Below, one piece after another: positions 54,294-62,983 of a stretch of 64,000 nucleotides of DNA (within the stretch, counting starts at the first letter, position 1; every line of letters begins with the position of its first letter). The notes beneath the pieces are model-generated. The model did no database searches. It was given only the letters and a program-made list of their open reading frames with translations, and was not told the origin of the DNA. Source of the DNA: Streptomyces rugosispiralis (GTDB taxonomy: Bacteria; Actinomycetota; Actinomycetes; Streptomycetales; Streptomycetaceae); contig NZ_JANIAA010000004.1 in assembly GCF_024505145.1 (NCBI RefSeq), forward strand, positions 248,001 to 312,000. Reading direction: 5' to 3'. Position numbers and translations under genes: made by a program.

Positions 54294-55688
54294 TCAGCCG
54301 ACGACGGCCCCGGCCGTATCCGTACGCGCCACCGATGGACGGGGCGCGGCGGGGCGCGGCGGCGCCTCGGGCGTGTCGTCCCCCTCGACGAGGCCGAACC
54401 GGCGCAGCGTCCGGCCCAGCGCGGCCGGGTTGAGCAGCCCCAGCGGCGCCGGCAGCCGATGCCAGGGCACACACCGGTCGACCAGGCCGAAGGCCGCCCG
54501 CACCGGCAGGTCGAGGGCGGCGCGTACCGGCAGGTCGAGGGCGGCGCGCACCGGGTCGGGCAGCAGTGCGGGGGACCGCCGCTCGACGGTGGGGAGGCGC
54601 AGGCCGAGCCGGTGCGCCGCGGCGGCCTCGTACGCGGCCTTGCGGGCCCGGTTGAGGTTGCCGAGCGGACGGAACTCCTCGGTGGTGTGCCAGGGGTTGA
54701 ACGCGAGCTGCTCGACCCGGCGGGCCGCCGACCGGGCCCGGGCGCCGTCCAGGTCCTGGCACGGCACGGTGAGCACCGCGACCGGGACGACCGGCGCGTC
54801 GCTCTCCCGCCACTCCACCGAACCGTCCTCGACCGGGGTGCGGCGGTCGTCCAGATAGCGCTGCACACACAGCTCGAAGGCGATGTCGCCGGTGGACAGC
54901 CGCATCGCCAGCTCACGGTGGAGATAGTGGGGGTCGCCGCCGTCGGGCGGGGGAGCGGGGGTGCCGCCGGGCGCCGGACGCAGCTGGTAGCGGACCGGAC
55001 CGGCGGGGCCCCACAGGATCGCGCCCCGGCTCCAGAAGGTCTCACGGGCCAGCGAGCCCACCGTGTGACGGGTGGCGATCCGCATGTTGCGGCGCATCCG
55101 GTCGGCGGTGGCCCAGCCGACGGCCAGCGGCAGCCGGACGAAGAGCCCGAACGCCTTCTCCACGGTGCTTCCCGCGCCCGCCGTGGCCTTGGCGAAGGCG
55201 ACGAACTCATGCGCGTCGGCCGCGTGGGACACCGGGAAGCTGGTGGCCAGCAGATCGTGGGTCTCCTCCGGACCGGCCTGGACCCGTACCGCCAGCCGGC
55301 GCAGATCGGGCGTGGCGCCGTACCCCTCGGAGCCGCTCGCGCTGGACAGCCGCACCACGGCCGGGTACTCGGCGCCCGGCCGGGCGTATCCCACGCACAG
55401 CTCCGGCGGAAGGTCGTCGCGGAATCGCAGCCGGGCGTTCTCCACGCCCAGCGCCGCCTTGCCGCGGAACGCGCGCAGCGGCCGCGGGGCGCCCGAGCCG
55501 TCGGTGCCGTCGGAGTACCGCTGCATCCGCATCAGCTCGTATGTCACCTTCTGGAAGCGCAGCCGCTCGGCCTCGAGGCTGCCGCCCTCGTACGCCTCAT
55601 AGCCCTCGTACGCCGCACCTCCCGTACCGCCCGGCACCTCGTGCCGTGCCACCTCGCTGCGTACGGACTGCTGTCCGGTGTCGACCAT
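54294..55688 (-). CDS. catalase-like heme protein family
   Basis: A 464-aa protein read leftward. RLSSASGSEGYG and RRLAVRVQ match the catalase core in position, and FPVSHAADAHEF and FNPWHTTEEFRPLGNLNRARK mark the 'catalase family protein' subgroup rather than true catalase, whose proximal signatures are not evident. Function is unknown; peroxide- or lipid-linked oxidation is possible. The ATG at 55688 was chosen (GGAG upstream); a TTG at 55712 is in frame. A 24-bp in-frame tandem repeat (about 54497-54555) gives PVRAALDL twice and a variant. Its opposite strand and unrelated function suggest that the cluster has ended. Confidence 0.75.
   Translation of the reverse strand: MVDTGQQSVRSEVARHEVPGGTGGAAYEGYEAYEGGSLEAERLRFQKVTYELMRMQRYSDGTDGSGAPRPLRAFRGKAALGVENARLRFRDDLPPELCVGYARPGAEYPAVVRLSSASGSEGYGATPDLRRLAVRVQAGPEETHDLLATSFPVSHAADAHEFVAFAKATAGAGSTVEKAFGLFVRLPLAVGWATADRMRRNMRIATRHTVGSLARETFWSRGAILWGPAGPVRYQLRPAPGGTPAPPPDGGDPHYLHRELAMRLSTGDIAFELCVQRYLDDRRTPVEDGSVEWRESDAPVVPVAVLTVPCQDLDGARARSAARRVEQLAFNPWHTTEEFRPLGNLNRARKAAYEAAAAHRLGLRLPTVERRSPALLPDPVRAALDLPVRAALDLPVRAAFGLVDRCVPWHRLPAPLGLLNPAALGRTLRRFGLVEGDDTPEAPPRPAAPRPSVARTDTAGAVVG
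54497..54555 (-). repeat. 24-bp in-frame tandem repeat inside the catalase-like gene
   Basis: Two and a half units of a 24-bp sequence encode PVRAALDL, PVRAALDL and PVRAAFGL, adding or removing eight residues per unit. Confidence 0.85.
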
Positions 55689-55844
55689 GGGGAACGCTCC
55701 GTACGGGGGCAAGCAGGACGATAGGGAACAAATGAGACACTAAGGGAGAGGGTGCGGGGCCGCAGCCCGGAGCGGTGCACCGGGGGGAATCGGTCACCCG
55801 GGCCGCCGCGGTGGTTCCGCTCCGGCCTGCGGCACACTGGTGGC
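55689..55844. promoter_or_regulatory. divergent intergenic region
   Basis: 156 bp between the leftward catalase-like gene and the rightward Fpg/Nei gene. Both promoters should lie here. A TTGTTCCCTATCG segment on the minus strand is AT-richer than its surroundings, but no clear -35/-10 pair or operator can be fixed. Confidence 0.35.
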
Positions 55845-56711
55845 ATGCCGGAGCTGCCCGAGGTGGAGGCCCTCACCGCGATCCTGGCCGAGCGCGCCGC
55901 CGGCCGGGAGATCGCCCGCGTCCTCCCCGTGGCGGTGAGCGTCCTGAAGACCTACGACCCGCCGCTGAGCGCGCTCGAGGGCCGCACCGTCACGGCGGCG
56001 GCCCGCCACGGCAAGTTCCTCGACCTGGCCACCGACGGCCCCCATCTGGTGGTCCACCTCGCCAAGGCGGGCTGGCTGCGCTGGCGGGACGGGCTCCCCG
56101 AGGCTCCGCCCCGGCCCGGTAAGGGCCCGCTCGCGCTGCGGCTGCTCCTGGCCGGTCCTGAGCGCTCCGGCTTCGATCTCACCGAGGCCGGGACGCGCAA
56201 GGGGCTCGCGGTGTACGTGGTCCGCGACCCGCGGGAGGTCCCCGGGATCGCCCGGCTGGGCCCGGACCCACTGGACGACTCCTTCACCCTGGAGGCGTTC
56301 GCCGGGCTGCTGCGCGGCGTACGCCACCGGATCAAGGGCGTGCTGCGCGACCAGGGCGTCATCGCCGGGATCGGCAACGCCTACTCCGACGAGATCCTGC
56401 ACGCCGCCCAGATGTCGCCCTACCGGCTCGCCTCGGACCTCACCGAAGCGGAGATCGCCGGGGTGTACGAGGCGATGGGCACCACGCTGCGGTCCGCCGT
56501 CGAGCGCTCCCGCGGCCTGGCCGCCACCGACCTCAAGGGGGAGAAGCGCGGCGGTATGCGGGTGCACGGCCGCACCGGGCAGCCGTGCCCGGTGTGCGGT
56601 GACACCGTCCGCGAGGTGTCCTTCCGCGACTCCTCGCTGCAGTACTGCCCCACCTGCCAGACCGGTGGCAAGCCGCTCGCCGACCGGCGGCTGTCCCGGC
56701 TGCTCAAGTAG
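55845..56711 (+). CDS. Fpg/Nei-family DNA glycosylase
   Basis: A 288-aa protein starting MPELPEVEAL, in which Pro2 (after Met removal the nucleophile) and Glu3 are catalytic. RHGKFLDL carries the conserved beta-hairpin Lys, GIGNAYSDEILH the helix-two-turn-helix, and CPVC ... CPTC the C-terminal zinc finger with the last QTGGK. It excises oxidised bases and nicks the DNA. Fpg and Nei cannot be separated firmly by eye. A chromosomal housekeeping gene, not linked to the macrolide. Confidence 0.93.
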   Translation: MPELPEVEALTAILAERAAGREIARVLPVAVSVLKTYDPPLSALEGRTVTAAARHGKFLDLATDGPHLVVHLAKAGWLRWRDGLPEAPPRPGKGPLALRLLLAGPERSGFDLTEAGTRKGLAVYVVRDPREVPGIARLGPDPLDDSFTLEAFAGLLRGVRHRIKGVLRDQGVIAGIGNAYSDEILHAAQMSPYRLASDLTEAEIAGVYEAMGTTLRSAVERSRGLAATDLKGEKRGGMRVHGRTGQPCPVCGDTVREVSFRDSSLQYCPTCQTGGKPLADRRLSRLLK

Positions 56712-56771
56712 CGGGCCGCCGGGTTCCGCCCCAAATGCCGTCCGGTGCCCGTTAGTTGAAGTTTCCCGCTC

Positions 56772-56801
56772 TTGACCCGGGGAGCTCCGGGCCGCCATAT
56801 G
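56772..56801 (+). promoter_or_regulatory. sigma-70-like promoter before the FAD monooxygenase gene
   Basis: TTGACC (56772-56777) and CATATG (56796-56801) are 18 bp apart, giving a start about 50 nt before ATG 56858. Prediction by eye only. Confidence 0.5.
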
Positions 56802-56857
56802 GTGCTGTCGCAATCCCACGACACGACACGACATCCCACGCCACGTCACGGAGCACC

Positions 56858-58069
56858 ATGACCACAGCCCTGATCATCGGTGGCGGCATCGCCGGCACGG
56901 TGACCGCGATGGCCCTGCGGAAAGCCGGCATCGACGCGGTCGTCTACGAGACGTACCCCACGGACGCCATCGACGCCGGTGCCTTCCTCGTCGTCGCCGC
57001 CAACGGCCTGGAGGCACTGCGCACCATCGACGCCCATGAACCCGTGCTGAAGAACTCCTTCCCGGCCGGCCGCGTCGACTTCATCAGCAACACCGGCAAG
57101 CGGCTCGGCAACCGTCCGATGTCCAGATCGCAGGACGGTGGCCTCGGCTCCGTGACCCTCAAGCGCGCCACCCTCGCCCGGGTGCTGCGCGAGGAGGCGG
57201 TGCGCCGCGGAGTGCGGGTCGAGCACGGCAAGCGGCTGCTCGCCGCCCACACCAGCCCCGACGGCCGGATCGTCGGCTCCTTCGCCGACGGCGGGCGCGC
57301 GGTGGGCGACATGCTGATCGGCGCCGACGGCATCCACTCGCTCGTCCGCAGGTTCATCGACGCGGCCGCGCCCCGGCCCCGCTACACCGGACAGCACACC
57401 GTCTGCGGCTACACCCGCGACGCCGAATCGCCCCCGGACCCCGACGCCTACACGATGATCTTCGGCAAGCAGGCGTTCTTCGGCTGCACCACCGCCCCGG
57501 ACGGCGAGGTCTGGTGGTTCTGCAACGCCCCGGCCGAGGAGATGTCCAAGGCCGAGCTCGCCGCCGTCACCTCCGAGCAGTGGCGGGAGCGGCTGCTGAC
57601 GCTCTTCGCCGAGGACAACACCCCCGCCGCCGACCTGGTGCGCGCCACCGGTGACACCATCGTGGCCACCGCCGCGTACGACATCATCTCCACCCCCACC
57701 TGGTCCGAGGAGGCCATGGTCATCGTCGGCGACGCCGCGCACGCCTGCGCGCCCAACGCCGCACAGGGCGCCTCGATGGCCATCGAGGACGGCGTCGTAC
57801 TCGCCAAATGCCTGCGCGATCTGCGCACGCCCCAGTCGGCCTTCGCGGCGTACGAGGCGCTGCGCCGGGAGCGGGTGGAGAAGGTCGCCGCGGCCGGCGC
57901 GGGCATGGCCCGCCGCACGGCGCCGGGGCCCGTGGCACGCGCCCTGCGCGATGTCACCATGCCGCGCAAGCTGGACCGGGCGGGCAACGGCTCCGCGGAC
58001 TGGCTGACCGGCTACCGCATCGACTGGGACGAGCGGATCGACGCGCGGACGGCCACCCGGCGCCGCTGA
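56858..58069 (+). CDS. FAD-dependent monooxygenase (PheA/TetX-like group A)
   Basis: A 403-aa flavoprotein. IIGGGIAGTVTA binds the FAD ADP part, GADGIHSLVRR is the DG motif, and GDAAHACAPNAAQGASMAIED is the GD motif that binds the ribityl chain. Such enzymes hydroxylate aromatic or other small molecules with NAD(P)H and O2; the substrate cannot be inferred. GGAG sits about 6 nt before ATG 56858. An upstream in-frame ATG (56756) lacks family sequence. Elaiophylin-type products need no extra oxidation, so it is probably unrelated to the cluster. Confidence 0.88.
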   Translation: MTTALIIGGGIAGTVTAMALRKAGIDAVVYETYPTDAIDAGAFLVVAANGLEALRTIDAHEPVLKNSFPAGRVDFISNTGKRLGNRPMSRSQDGGLGSVTLKRATLARVLREEAVRRGVRVEHGKRLLAAHTSPDGRIVGSFADGGRAVGDMLIGADGIHSLVRRFIDAAAPRPRYTGQHTVCGYTRDAESPPDPDAYTMIFGKQAFFGCTTAPDGEVWWFCNAPAEEMSKAELAAVTSEQWRERLLTLFAEDNTPAADLVRATGDTIVATAAYDIISTPTWSEEAMVIVGDAAHACAPNAAQGASMAIEDGVVLAKCLRDLRTPQSAFAAYEALRRERVEKVAAAGAGMARRTAPGPVARALRDVTMPRKLDRAGNGSADWLTGYRIDWDERIDARTATRRR

Positions 58070-58070
58070 C

Positions 58071-58229
58071 GTACACGCCGCGTCCCCGGCGTACGCACCG
58101 CGTCCCCGGCGTACACGCCGCGTCCCCGGCGTACGCACCGCGTCCCCGGCGTACGCGCCGCGTTCCCGGCGTACGCGCCGCGTCCCGGCGTACGCGCCGC
58201 GTCCCCGGCGTACGCACCGCGTCCCCGGC
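58071..58229 (+). repeat. eight tandem 20-bp units after the FAD monooxygenase stop
   Basis: Units of GTACRCRCCGCGTYCCCGGC start at 58071, 58091, 58111, 58131, 58151, 58171 (19 bp), 58190 and 58210. Variants alternate between GCACC, ACGCC and GCGCC. No spacers, so not CRISPR. Confidence 0.93.
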
Positions 58230-58389
58230 GTACCCACGCCCCTGACGTCCCCCGGCCCCGCCCCCGAAACCGCAACCGGGAACCGCCCCGGAACACGGTC
58301 CGCGGGGCGGGGCCGACCTGGCCCCACGTTTGGTCCGGACTCTCACGGGCACTTGGACCTCCCTGGCCCCGTATGCCCGGGAGATTCGT
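58230..58389. other. intergenic remainder before ndh
   Basis: With the repeat array this makes a gene-free stretch of about 320 bp. Beyond the array I see a GC-rich segment, a likely promoter area around 58320-58375 without a clear -35/-10 pair, and the GGAGA ribosome binding site of the next gene (58380-58384). Confidence 0.5.
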
Positions 58390-59715
58390 GTGAGCCCAGT
58401 ACGCATAGTGATCGTCGGTGCCGGATTCGCCGGTTACCAGACCGCCCGTACGCTCTCCCGCACCCTGCGCGGCGCGGCGGACATCGTCCTGATCAATCCG
58501 AACGACTACTTCCTGTATCTGCCCCTGCTGCCCGAAGTGGCGGCCGGGGTCCTGGAACCCCGGCGTGTCTCGGTCTCCCTCACCGGCACCCTGCCGCATG
58601 TCCGGCTGGTGCTGGGCGAGGTCCACGGCGTCGATCTGGATGCCCGAAAGATCTCCTGGCGGGACCCGGACGGACGGTCCGGCGAGATGGACTACGACCG
58701 GCTCGTCCTCTCCGTGGGCAGTGTCAACAAACTGCTGCCGATCCCCGGTGTGGCCGAGCACGCCCACGGCTTCCGCGGTATGCCCGAGGCGCTCTACCTG
58801 CGCGACCACATCACCCGCCAGATGGAGATGTCCGGCACCGCCGCCGACCCCGGGGAGCGGGCGGCCCGCCGCACCTTCGTGGTGGTCGGCGCCGGCTACA
58901 CCGGCACCGAGGTGGCCGCCCACGGGGTGCTCTTCACCGACTCGCTCGCGCGGAGGAACACCTCGCTGCGCGAGGCGCCGCGGCCCCGCTGGATGCTGCT
59001 CGACATCGCCCCCCGGGTCCTCCCCGAGCTGGACAGGAAGCTGTCCCGCACGGCCGACCGGGTACTGCGCAAACGAGGTGTGGAGGTCCGCACCGGCACC
59101 ACGGTCAAGGAGGCCACCTCGGAGGGCGTGCTGCTGGACGACGGCGAGTTCGTCGACACCCGGTCGCTGATCTGGTGCGTCGGGGTGCGCCCCGACCCGC
59201 TGGTGGAGCAGCTCGGACTGCCGACCGAACGCGGCCGGCTGAGGGTCGACCAGTATCTGGCCGTGCCCGGCTATCCCGACGTGCTGGCCTGCGGGGACGC
59301 CGCCGCGGTGCCCGATCTGACCCGTCCTGGCCAGTTCACCCCGATGACCGCGCAACACGCCCACCGGCAGGGCAAGGTCGCGGGCCACAATGTGCTGGCC
59401 TCCCTCGGGCGCGGCACCGCCAAGCCGTACAAACACCACGACCTCGGGTTCACCGTCGACCTCGGCGGTGTGCAGGCCGCCGCGGACCCGCTGCACATCC
59501 CACTGTCCGGGCCGATCGCCAACGCGGTCACCCGCGGCTACCACCTGATGGCGATGCCGGGGAACCGGGTCCGGGTCGCCGCCGACTGGCTGCTCGACGC
59601 GGTGCTGCCACGCCAGGGGGTACAGCTCGGGATGGTCCCGCCCTGGGCGGTGCCACTGGACACCGAGTCGCCCGAAGTCGCGCAGACCGCCCGCGCGGCG
59701 GCCGAACGCCGGTGA
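58390..59715 (+). CDS. ndh: type II NADH:quinone oxidoreductase
   Basis: A 441-aa two-dinucleotide-binding flavoprotein. VGAGFAGYQTAR at the N-terminus binds FAD, VVVGAGYTGTEVA around residue 165 binds NADH, and VLACGDAAAVPD with TAQHAHRQGKVAGHNV closes the FAD site. It oxidises NADH at the membrane without proton pumping. GTG 58390 follows GGAGA by 5-6 nt. The transketolase gene lies 17 nt downstream, so the two are probably co-transcribed. Confidence 0.9.
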   Translation: MSPVRIVIVGAGFAGYQTARTLSRTLRGAADIVLINPNDYFLYLPLLPEVAAGVLEPRRVSVSLTGTLPHVRLVLGEVHGVDLDARKISWRDPDGRSGEMDYDRLVLSVGSVNKLLPIPGVAEHAHGFRGMPEALYLRDHITRQMEMSGTAADPGERAARRTFVVVGAGYTGTEVAAHGVLFTDSLARRNTSLREAPRPRWMLLDIAPRVLPELDRKLSRTADRVLRKRGVEVRTGTTVKEATSEGVLLDDGEFVDTRSLIWCVGVRPDPLVEQLGLPTERGRLRVDQYLAVPGYPDVLACGDAAAVPDLTRPGQFTPMTAQHAHRQGKVAGHNVLASLGRGTAKPYKHHDLGFTVDLGGVQAAADPLHIPLSGPIANAVTRGYHLMAMPGNRVRVAADWLLDAVLPRQGVQLGMVPPWAVPLDTESPEVAQTARAAAERR

Positions 59716-59732
59716 AACCTGGAAGGAGAACA

Positions 59733-61568
59733 ATGCGACACGAACAGCTCAGCGAGCTAGGGCAGCAGCTCCGTGTGGACTCGGTGCGTGCCGCCGCGGC
59801 CGCCGGGTCCGGCCACCCCACGTCGTCGATGTCGGCGGCGGACCTGCTGGCCGTCCTGATGGGAAACCATCTGCGCTATGACTTCGAGCAGCCCGACCAC
59901 CCGGGCAATGACCACCTGATCTTCTCCAAGGGCCATGCCTCCCCGCTGCTCTACTCGGTGTACAAGGCGGCCGGGGCCCTCCGCGACGAGGAGTTCATCA
60001 CCTTCCGCAAGCGCGGCAGCAGGCTGGAGGGCCACCCCACCCCCCGGCTGCCGTGGGTGGACGTGGCCACCGGATCGCTCGGGCAGGGCCTGCCGTACGG
60101 CGTGGGCACGGCCATGAGCGGCAAGCGGCTGGACCATGTGCCCTACCGCGTCTGGGTGCTGTGCGGCGACAGCGAGATGGCCGAGGGCTCGATGTGGGAG
60201 GCGTTCGAGCACGCGGGCTACGAGCGGCTGGACAACCTCACCGCCATCATCGATGTGAACCGGCTCGGCCAGCGCGGGCCCACCCGCCACGAATGGGACC
60301 TGGACGCCTACGCCCGGCGCATCCGCGCCTTCGACTGGCACACCATCGAGATCGACGGCCATGACATCGAGGCCATCGACCGCGCCTACGCCGAGGCGCT
60401 GTCCACCGTGGGCCGTCCCACCGCCATCATCGCCCGCACCATGAAGGGCCGTGGCGTGGCCTCGGTGGAGAACCGCGAGGGCATGCACGGCAAGCCGCTG
60501 AAGAACGCGGACGAGGCCATCGCCGAGCTCGGTGGCGTACGCAACATGGCCGTACCGGTGCTCGGCCCGCCCTCGGTGACCCCCACCCGGCCCGCGTCCG
60601 AGGGCCCGCTGGCGCTGCCGCGCTACAACACGGGCGACTCGGTGCCCTGCCGTGACGCGTTCGGCGAGGCGGTGGCCGCCGTCGGCACCGCCCGCGGCGA
60701 TGTGGTGGCGCTCGACGGCGAGGTGGGCGACTCCACCCGCCTGGAGTACTTCCACAAGGAGCACCCCGAGCGGTACTTCGAGTTCTTCATCGCCGAGCAG
60801 CAACTGGTGGCCGCCGCCGTCGGCATGCAGACCCGCGGCTGGAACCCGTACGTCGCCACCTTCGCGGCCTTCTTCAGCCGGGCCTACGACTTCATCCGGA
60901 TGGCCTCCATCAGCGACGCTGACCTCAACCTCATCGGCTCCCACGCCGGGGTGGCCATCGGCGAGGACGGGCCCTCGCAGATGGGCCTGGAGGACCTGGC
61001 CGCCATGCGGGCGGTGCACGGCAGCACGGTGCTCTACCCGTGCGACGCCAACCAGACCGCCCAGCTGACCGCGGCCATGGCCGAGGAGTCCGGGGTCCGC
61101 TATCTGCGCACCACCCGCAGCGGAACGCCGGTCATCTACCCGCCCACCGAGAGCTTCCCCATCGGCGGCTCCAAGGTGGTGCGCTCCAGCGACGACGACC
61201 GGGTCACCCTGGTCGGCGCGGGCGTCACCCTGCACGAGGCCGTCGAGGCCGCCGACCGGCTCGCCCAGGAGGGCATCCCGGCCCGCGTCATCGACCTGTA
61301 CTCCCTCAAGCCGGTCGACGCCGAGACGCTGCGCGCCGCCGCCGAGGCGACGGGCCGGCTGGTCACGGTGGAGGACCACCACCCCGAGGGCGGACTGGGC
61401 GACGCGGTGCTCGAGGCGTTCGGCGACGGCCGTCCGGTGCCCCGGATGATCCGGCTCGCGGTGCGCATGATGCCGGCCTCCTCGACCCCCGCCGAGCAAC
61501 TGGGCGACGCGGGAATCGACGCGGACGCGATCGTCACGGCCGCGCGGCAGCTGGTCGGCAAGGGCTGA
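59733..61568 (+). CDS. tkt: transketolase, compact single-chain type
   Basis: A 611-aa thiamine-diphosphate enzyme, shorter than the about 700-aa bacterial transketolases and close to the animal or archaeal type. Visible parts are GSGHPTSSMSAADLL, GHASPLLYSV, GSLGQGLPYGVG, the diphosphate motif CGDSEMAEGS ... DVNRLGQ, the second-domain EVGDSTRLEYF, and RYFEFFIAEQQLVAAAVGMQ with the catalytic Glu. AAGGAG sits 5 nt before the ATG. It transfers ketol groups in the pentose phosphate pathway. A C-terminal DXS-like assignment is unlikely given the domain order. A 12-bp repeat array follows the stop. Confidence 0.92.
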   Translation: MRHEQLSELGQQLRVDSVRAAAAAGSGHPTSSMSAADLLAVLMGNHLRYDFEQPDHPGNDHLIFSKGHASPLLYSVYKAAGALRDEEFITFRKRGSRLEGHPTPRLPWVDVATGSLGQGLPYGVGTAMSGKRLDHVPYRVWVLCGDSEMAEGSMWEAFEHAGYERLDNLTAIIDVNRLGQRGPTRHEWDLDAYARRIRAFDWHTIEIDGHDIEAIDRAYAEALSTVGRPTAIIARTMKGRGVASVENREGMHGKPLKNADEAIAELGGVRNMAVPVLGPPSVTPTRPASEGPLALPRYNTGDSVPCRDAFGEAVAAVGTARGDVVALDGEVGDSTRLEYFHKEHPERYFEFFIAEQQLVAAAVGMQTRGWNPYVATFAAFFSRAYDFIRMASISDADLNLIGSHAGVAIGEDGPSQMGLEDLAAMRAVHGSTVLYPCDANQTAQLTAAMAEESGVRYLRTTRSGTPVIYPPTESFPIGGSKVVRSSDDDRVTLVGAGVTLHEAVEAADRLAQEGIPARVIDLYSLKPVDAETLRAAAEATGRLVTVEDHHPEGGLGDAVLEAFGDGRPVPRMIRLAVRMMPASSTPAEQLGDAGIDADAIVTAARQLVGKG

Positions 61569-61574
61569 GGCCAG

Positions 61575-61634
61575 GCTGAAACCAGGACTGAAACCAGGAC
61601 TGAAACCAGGACTGAAACCAGGACTGAAACCAGG
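61575..61634 (+). repeat. five tandem 12-bp units after the transketolase stop
   Basis: Units of RCTGAAACCAGG at 61575, 61587, 61599, 61611 and 61623, six bases after the stop. The unit resembles the sequence around the stop (GGCTGAGGCCAGG), suggesting slippage duplication. Confidence 0.93.
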
Positions 61635-61696
61635 GCTTGATCCAAGGGGGAAGGGACGGCTGAGGACGACACGACGCTGCCGGAAGGAGCGGACAC

Positions 61697-62785
61697 ATGG
61701 GTGTCAAGCACGGAATGCGCGTGGTGGTGGTCGGAGCCACCGGCAACGCTGGTACGAGCGTCGTCCGCACGCTCGGCGAGGCCCCGGACATCGAGTCGAT
61801 CGTGGGCGTCGCTCGCAGGGTGCCCAGCTGGTCGCCGCCCAAGACCACCTGGGTACGCGCGGACATCGGGCGGGACGCCCGTGAGGAGGCCGATCTCGTA
61901 CGGCACTTCGAGGGCGCCGACGCGGTCATCCACCTCGCCTGGCTGATCCAGCCCAGCCACCGGCCCGCCGTCACCTGGGACACCAATGTCCTCGGCAGCA
62001 AGCGGGTCTTCGAGGCGGTGGCACGGGCCGAGGTGCCGGTGCTGGTGTACGCCTCCTCGGTGGGCGCCTACTCGCCCGGCCCCGAGGACGGCCGCCCGGT
62101 GGACGAGTCCTGGCCCACCGACGGCTGGCCGGAGGCCGCGTACTGCCGCGAGAAGGCGTATGTGGAGCGGATGCTGGACGCCTTCGAACGGGAGCATCCG
62201 CAGGTCCGGGTGGTGCGGATGCGGCCGGGCTTCCTGTTCAAGGAGGAGGCGGCGGCCGAGCAGCGCCGGCTGTTCATGGGCCCGTTCCTGCCCCGGCGGC
62301 TGGTCCGCGCCACCTTCCTGCCCGCCGTCTTCGACCTGCCCGGACTGCGGCTCCAGGTCCTGCACACCGACGACGCCGCCGAGGCGTACCGGCTCGCGCT
62401 CGGCCGCCAGGTGCGCGGCGCCTTCAACCTCGCGGCCGAACCGCCGGTGGACGGTGGGACGCTGGCCGGGCTGCTGGACGCGCGGACGATACGGATCCCG
62501 CGCTTCGCCGCCCGCTCGGCGATGGCCACGGCGTGGCATCTGCATCTGCTGCCGCCCTCGCCCCAGCTGTTCGACGCCGCCCTGCGGCTCCCGCTGATGG
62601 ACACCACCCGTGCCCAGGAGGAACTGGGCTGGCGGCCCCGGCACACCGCCGTCGAGACGCTCCAGGAGTTCCTCACCGGGCTGCGGCGCGGCACCGGGAT
62701 GGACCAGACCGCGCCGCTGGCCCCCAAGCTGCCCGGTGGACGGCCGCGCGAGGCCGCGACGACCGGTGTGGGGGAGCGGCCCTGA
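61697..62785 (+). CDS. NAD-dependent epimerase/dehydratase (extended SDR)
   Basis: A 362-aa protein. VVVGATGNAGTSVV starts near residue 9, VIHLAWLIQPS and VYASSVGAYSPG follow, and the catalytic pair is YCREK. The C-terminal part ends with the usual LGWRPRHTAVETL. Substrate unknown. AAGGAG lies 7 nt before the ATG. Its position after the transketolase and outside the boxed promoters argues against a role in the cluster's sugar. A GAGCGGATCCGG duplication follows the stop (62786-62825). Confidence 0.85.
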   Translation: MGVKHGMRVVVVGATGNAGTSVVRTLGEAPDIESIVGVARRVPSWSPPKTTWVRADIGRDAREEADLVRHFEGADAVIHLAWLIQPSHRPAVTWDTNVLGSKRVFEAVARAEVPVLVYASSVGAYSPGPEDGRPVDESWPTDGWPEAAYCREKAYVERMLDAFEREHPQVRVVRMRPGFLFKEEAAAEQRRLFMGPFLPRRLVRATFLPAVFDLPGLRLQVLHTDDAAEAYRLALGRQVRGAFNLAAEPPVDGGTLAGLLDARTIRIPRFAARSAMATAWHLHLLPPSPQLFDAALRLPLMDTTRAQEELGWRPRHTAVETLQEFLTGLRRGTGMDQTAPLAPKLPGGRPREAATTGVGERP

Positions 62786-62983
62786 GCGGATCCGGCCCCG
62801 GCCCGGAGCGGATCCGGCCTCCGGAGCGAACCCCAGCCGTGTGAGACGCGGCACATGAGACGGGCTCAGCGGCAGTACGCCGCCGGGCCCGTACCGCTGT
62901 GACCCACGGCCGCTCGTAACCCATGACGCGACTCCCGTACGCTTCTGCCCAGTTGGTCGAGACATCGACGAGGGTGGGGGCAC

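Noticed and set aside
54294-55688. True catalase
   Set aside because: Only the general fold signatures are seen; canonical active-site signatures are not evident and the length and C-terminal motif fit the catalase-like family.
58071-58229. Possible CRISPR array
   Set aside because: Units are directly adjacent without spacers and no cas gene is nearby; it is a simple tandem repeat.
61534-62001. Minus-strand frame with repeated SWFQ residues
   Set aside because: It is only the 12-bp repeat read backwards, overlapping two real genes on the plus strand.
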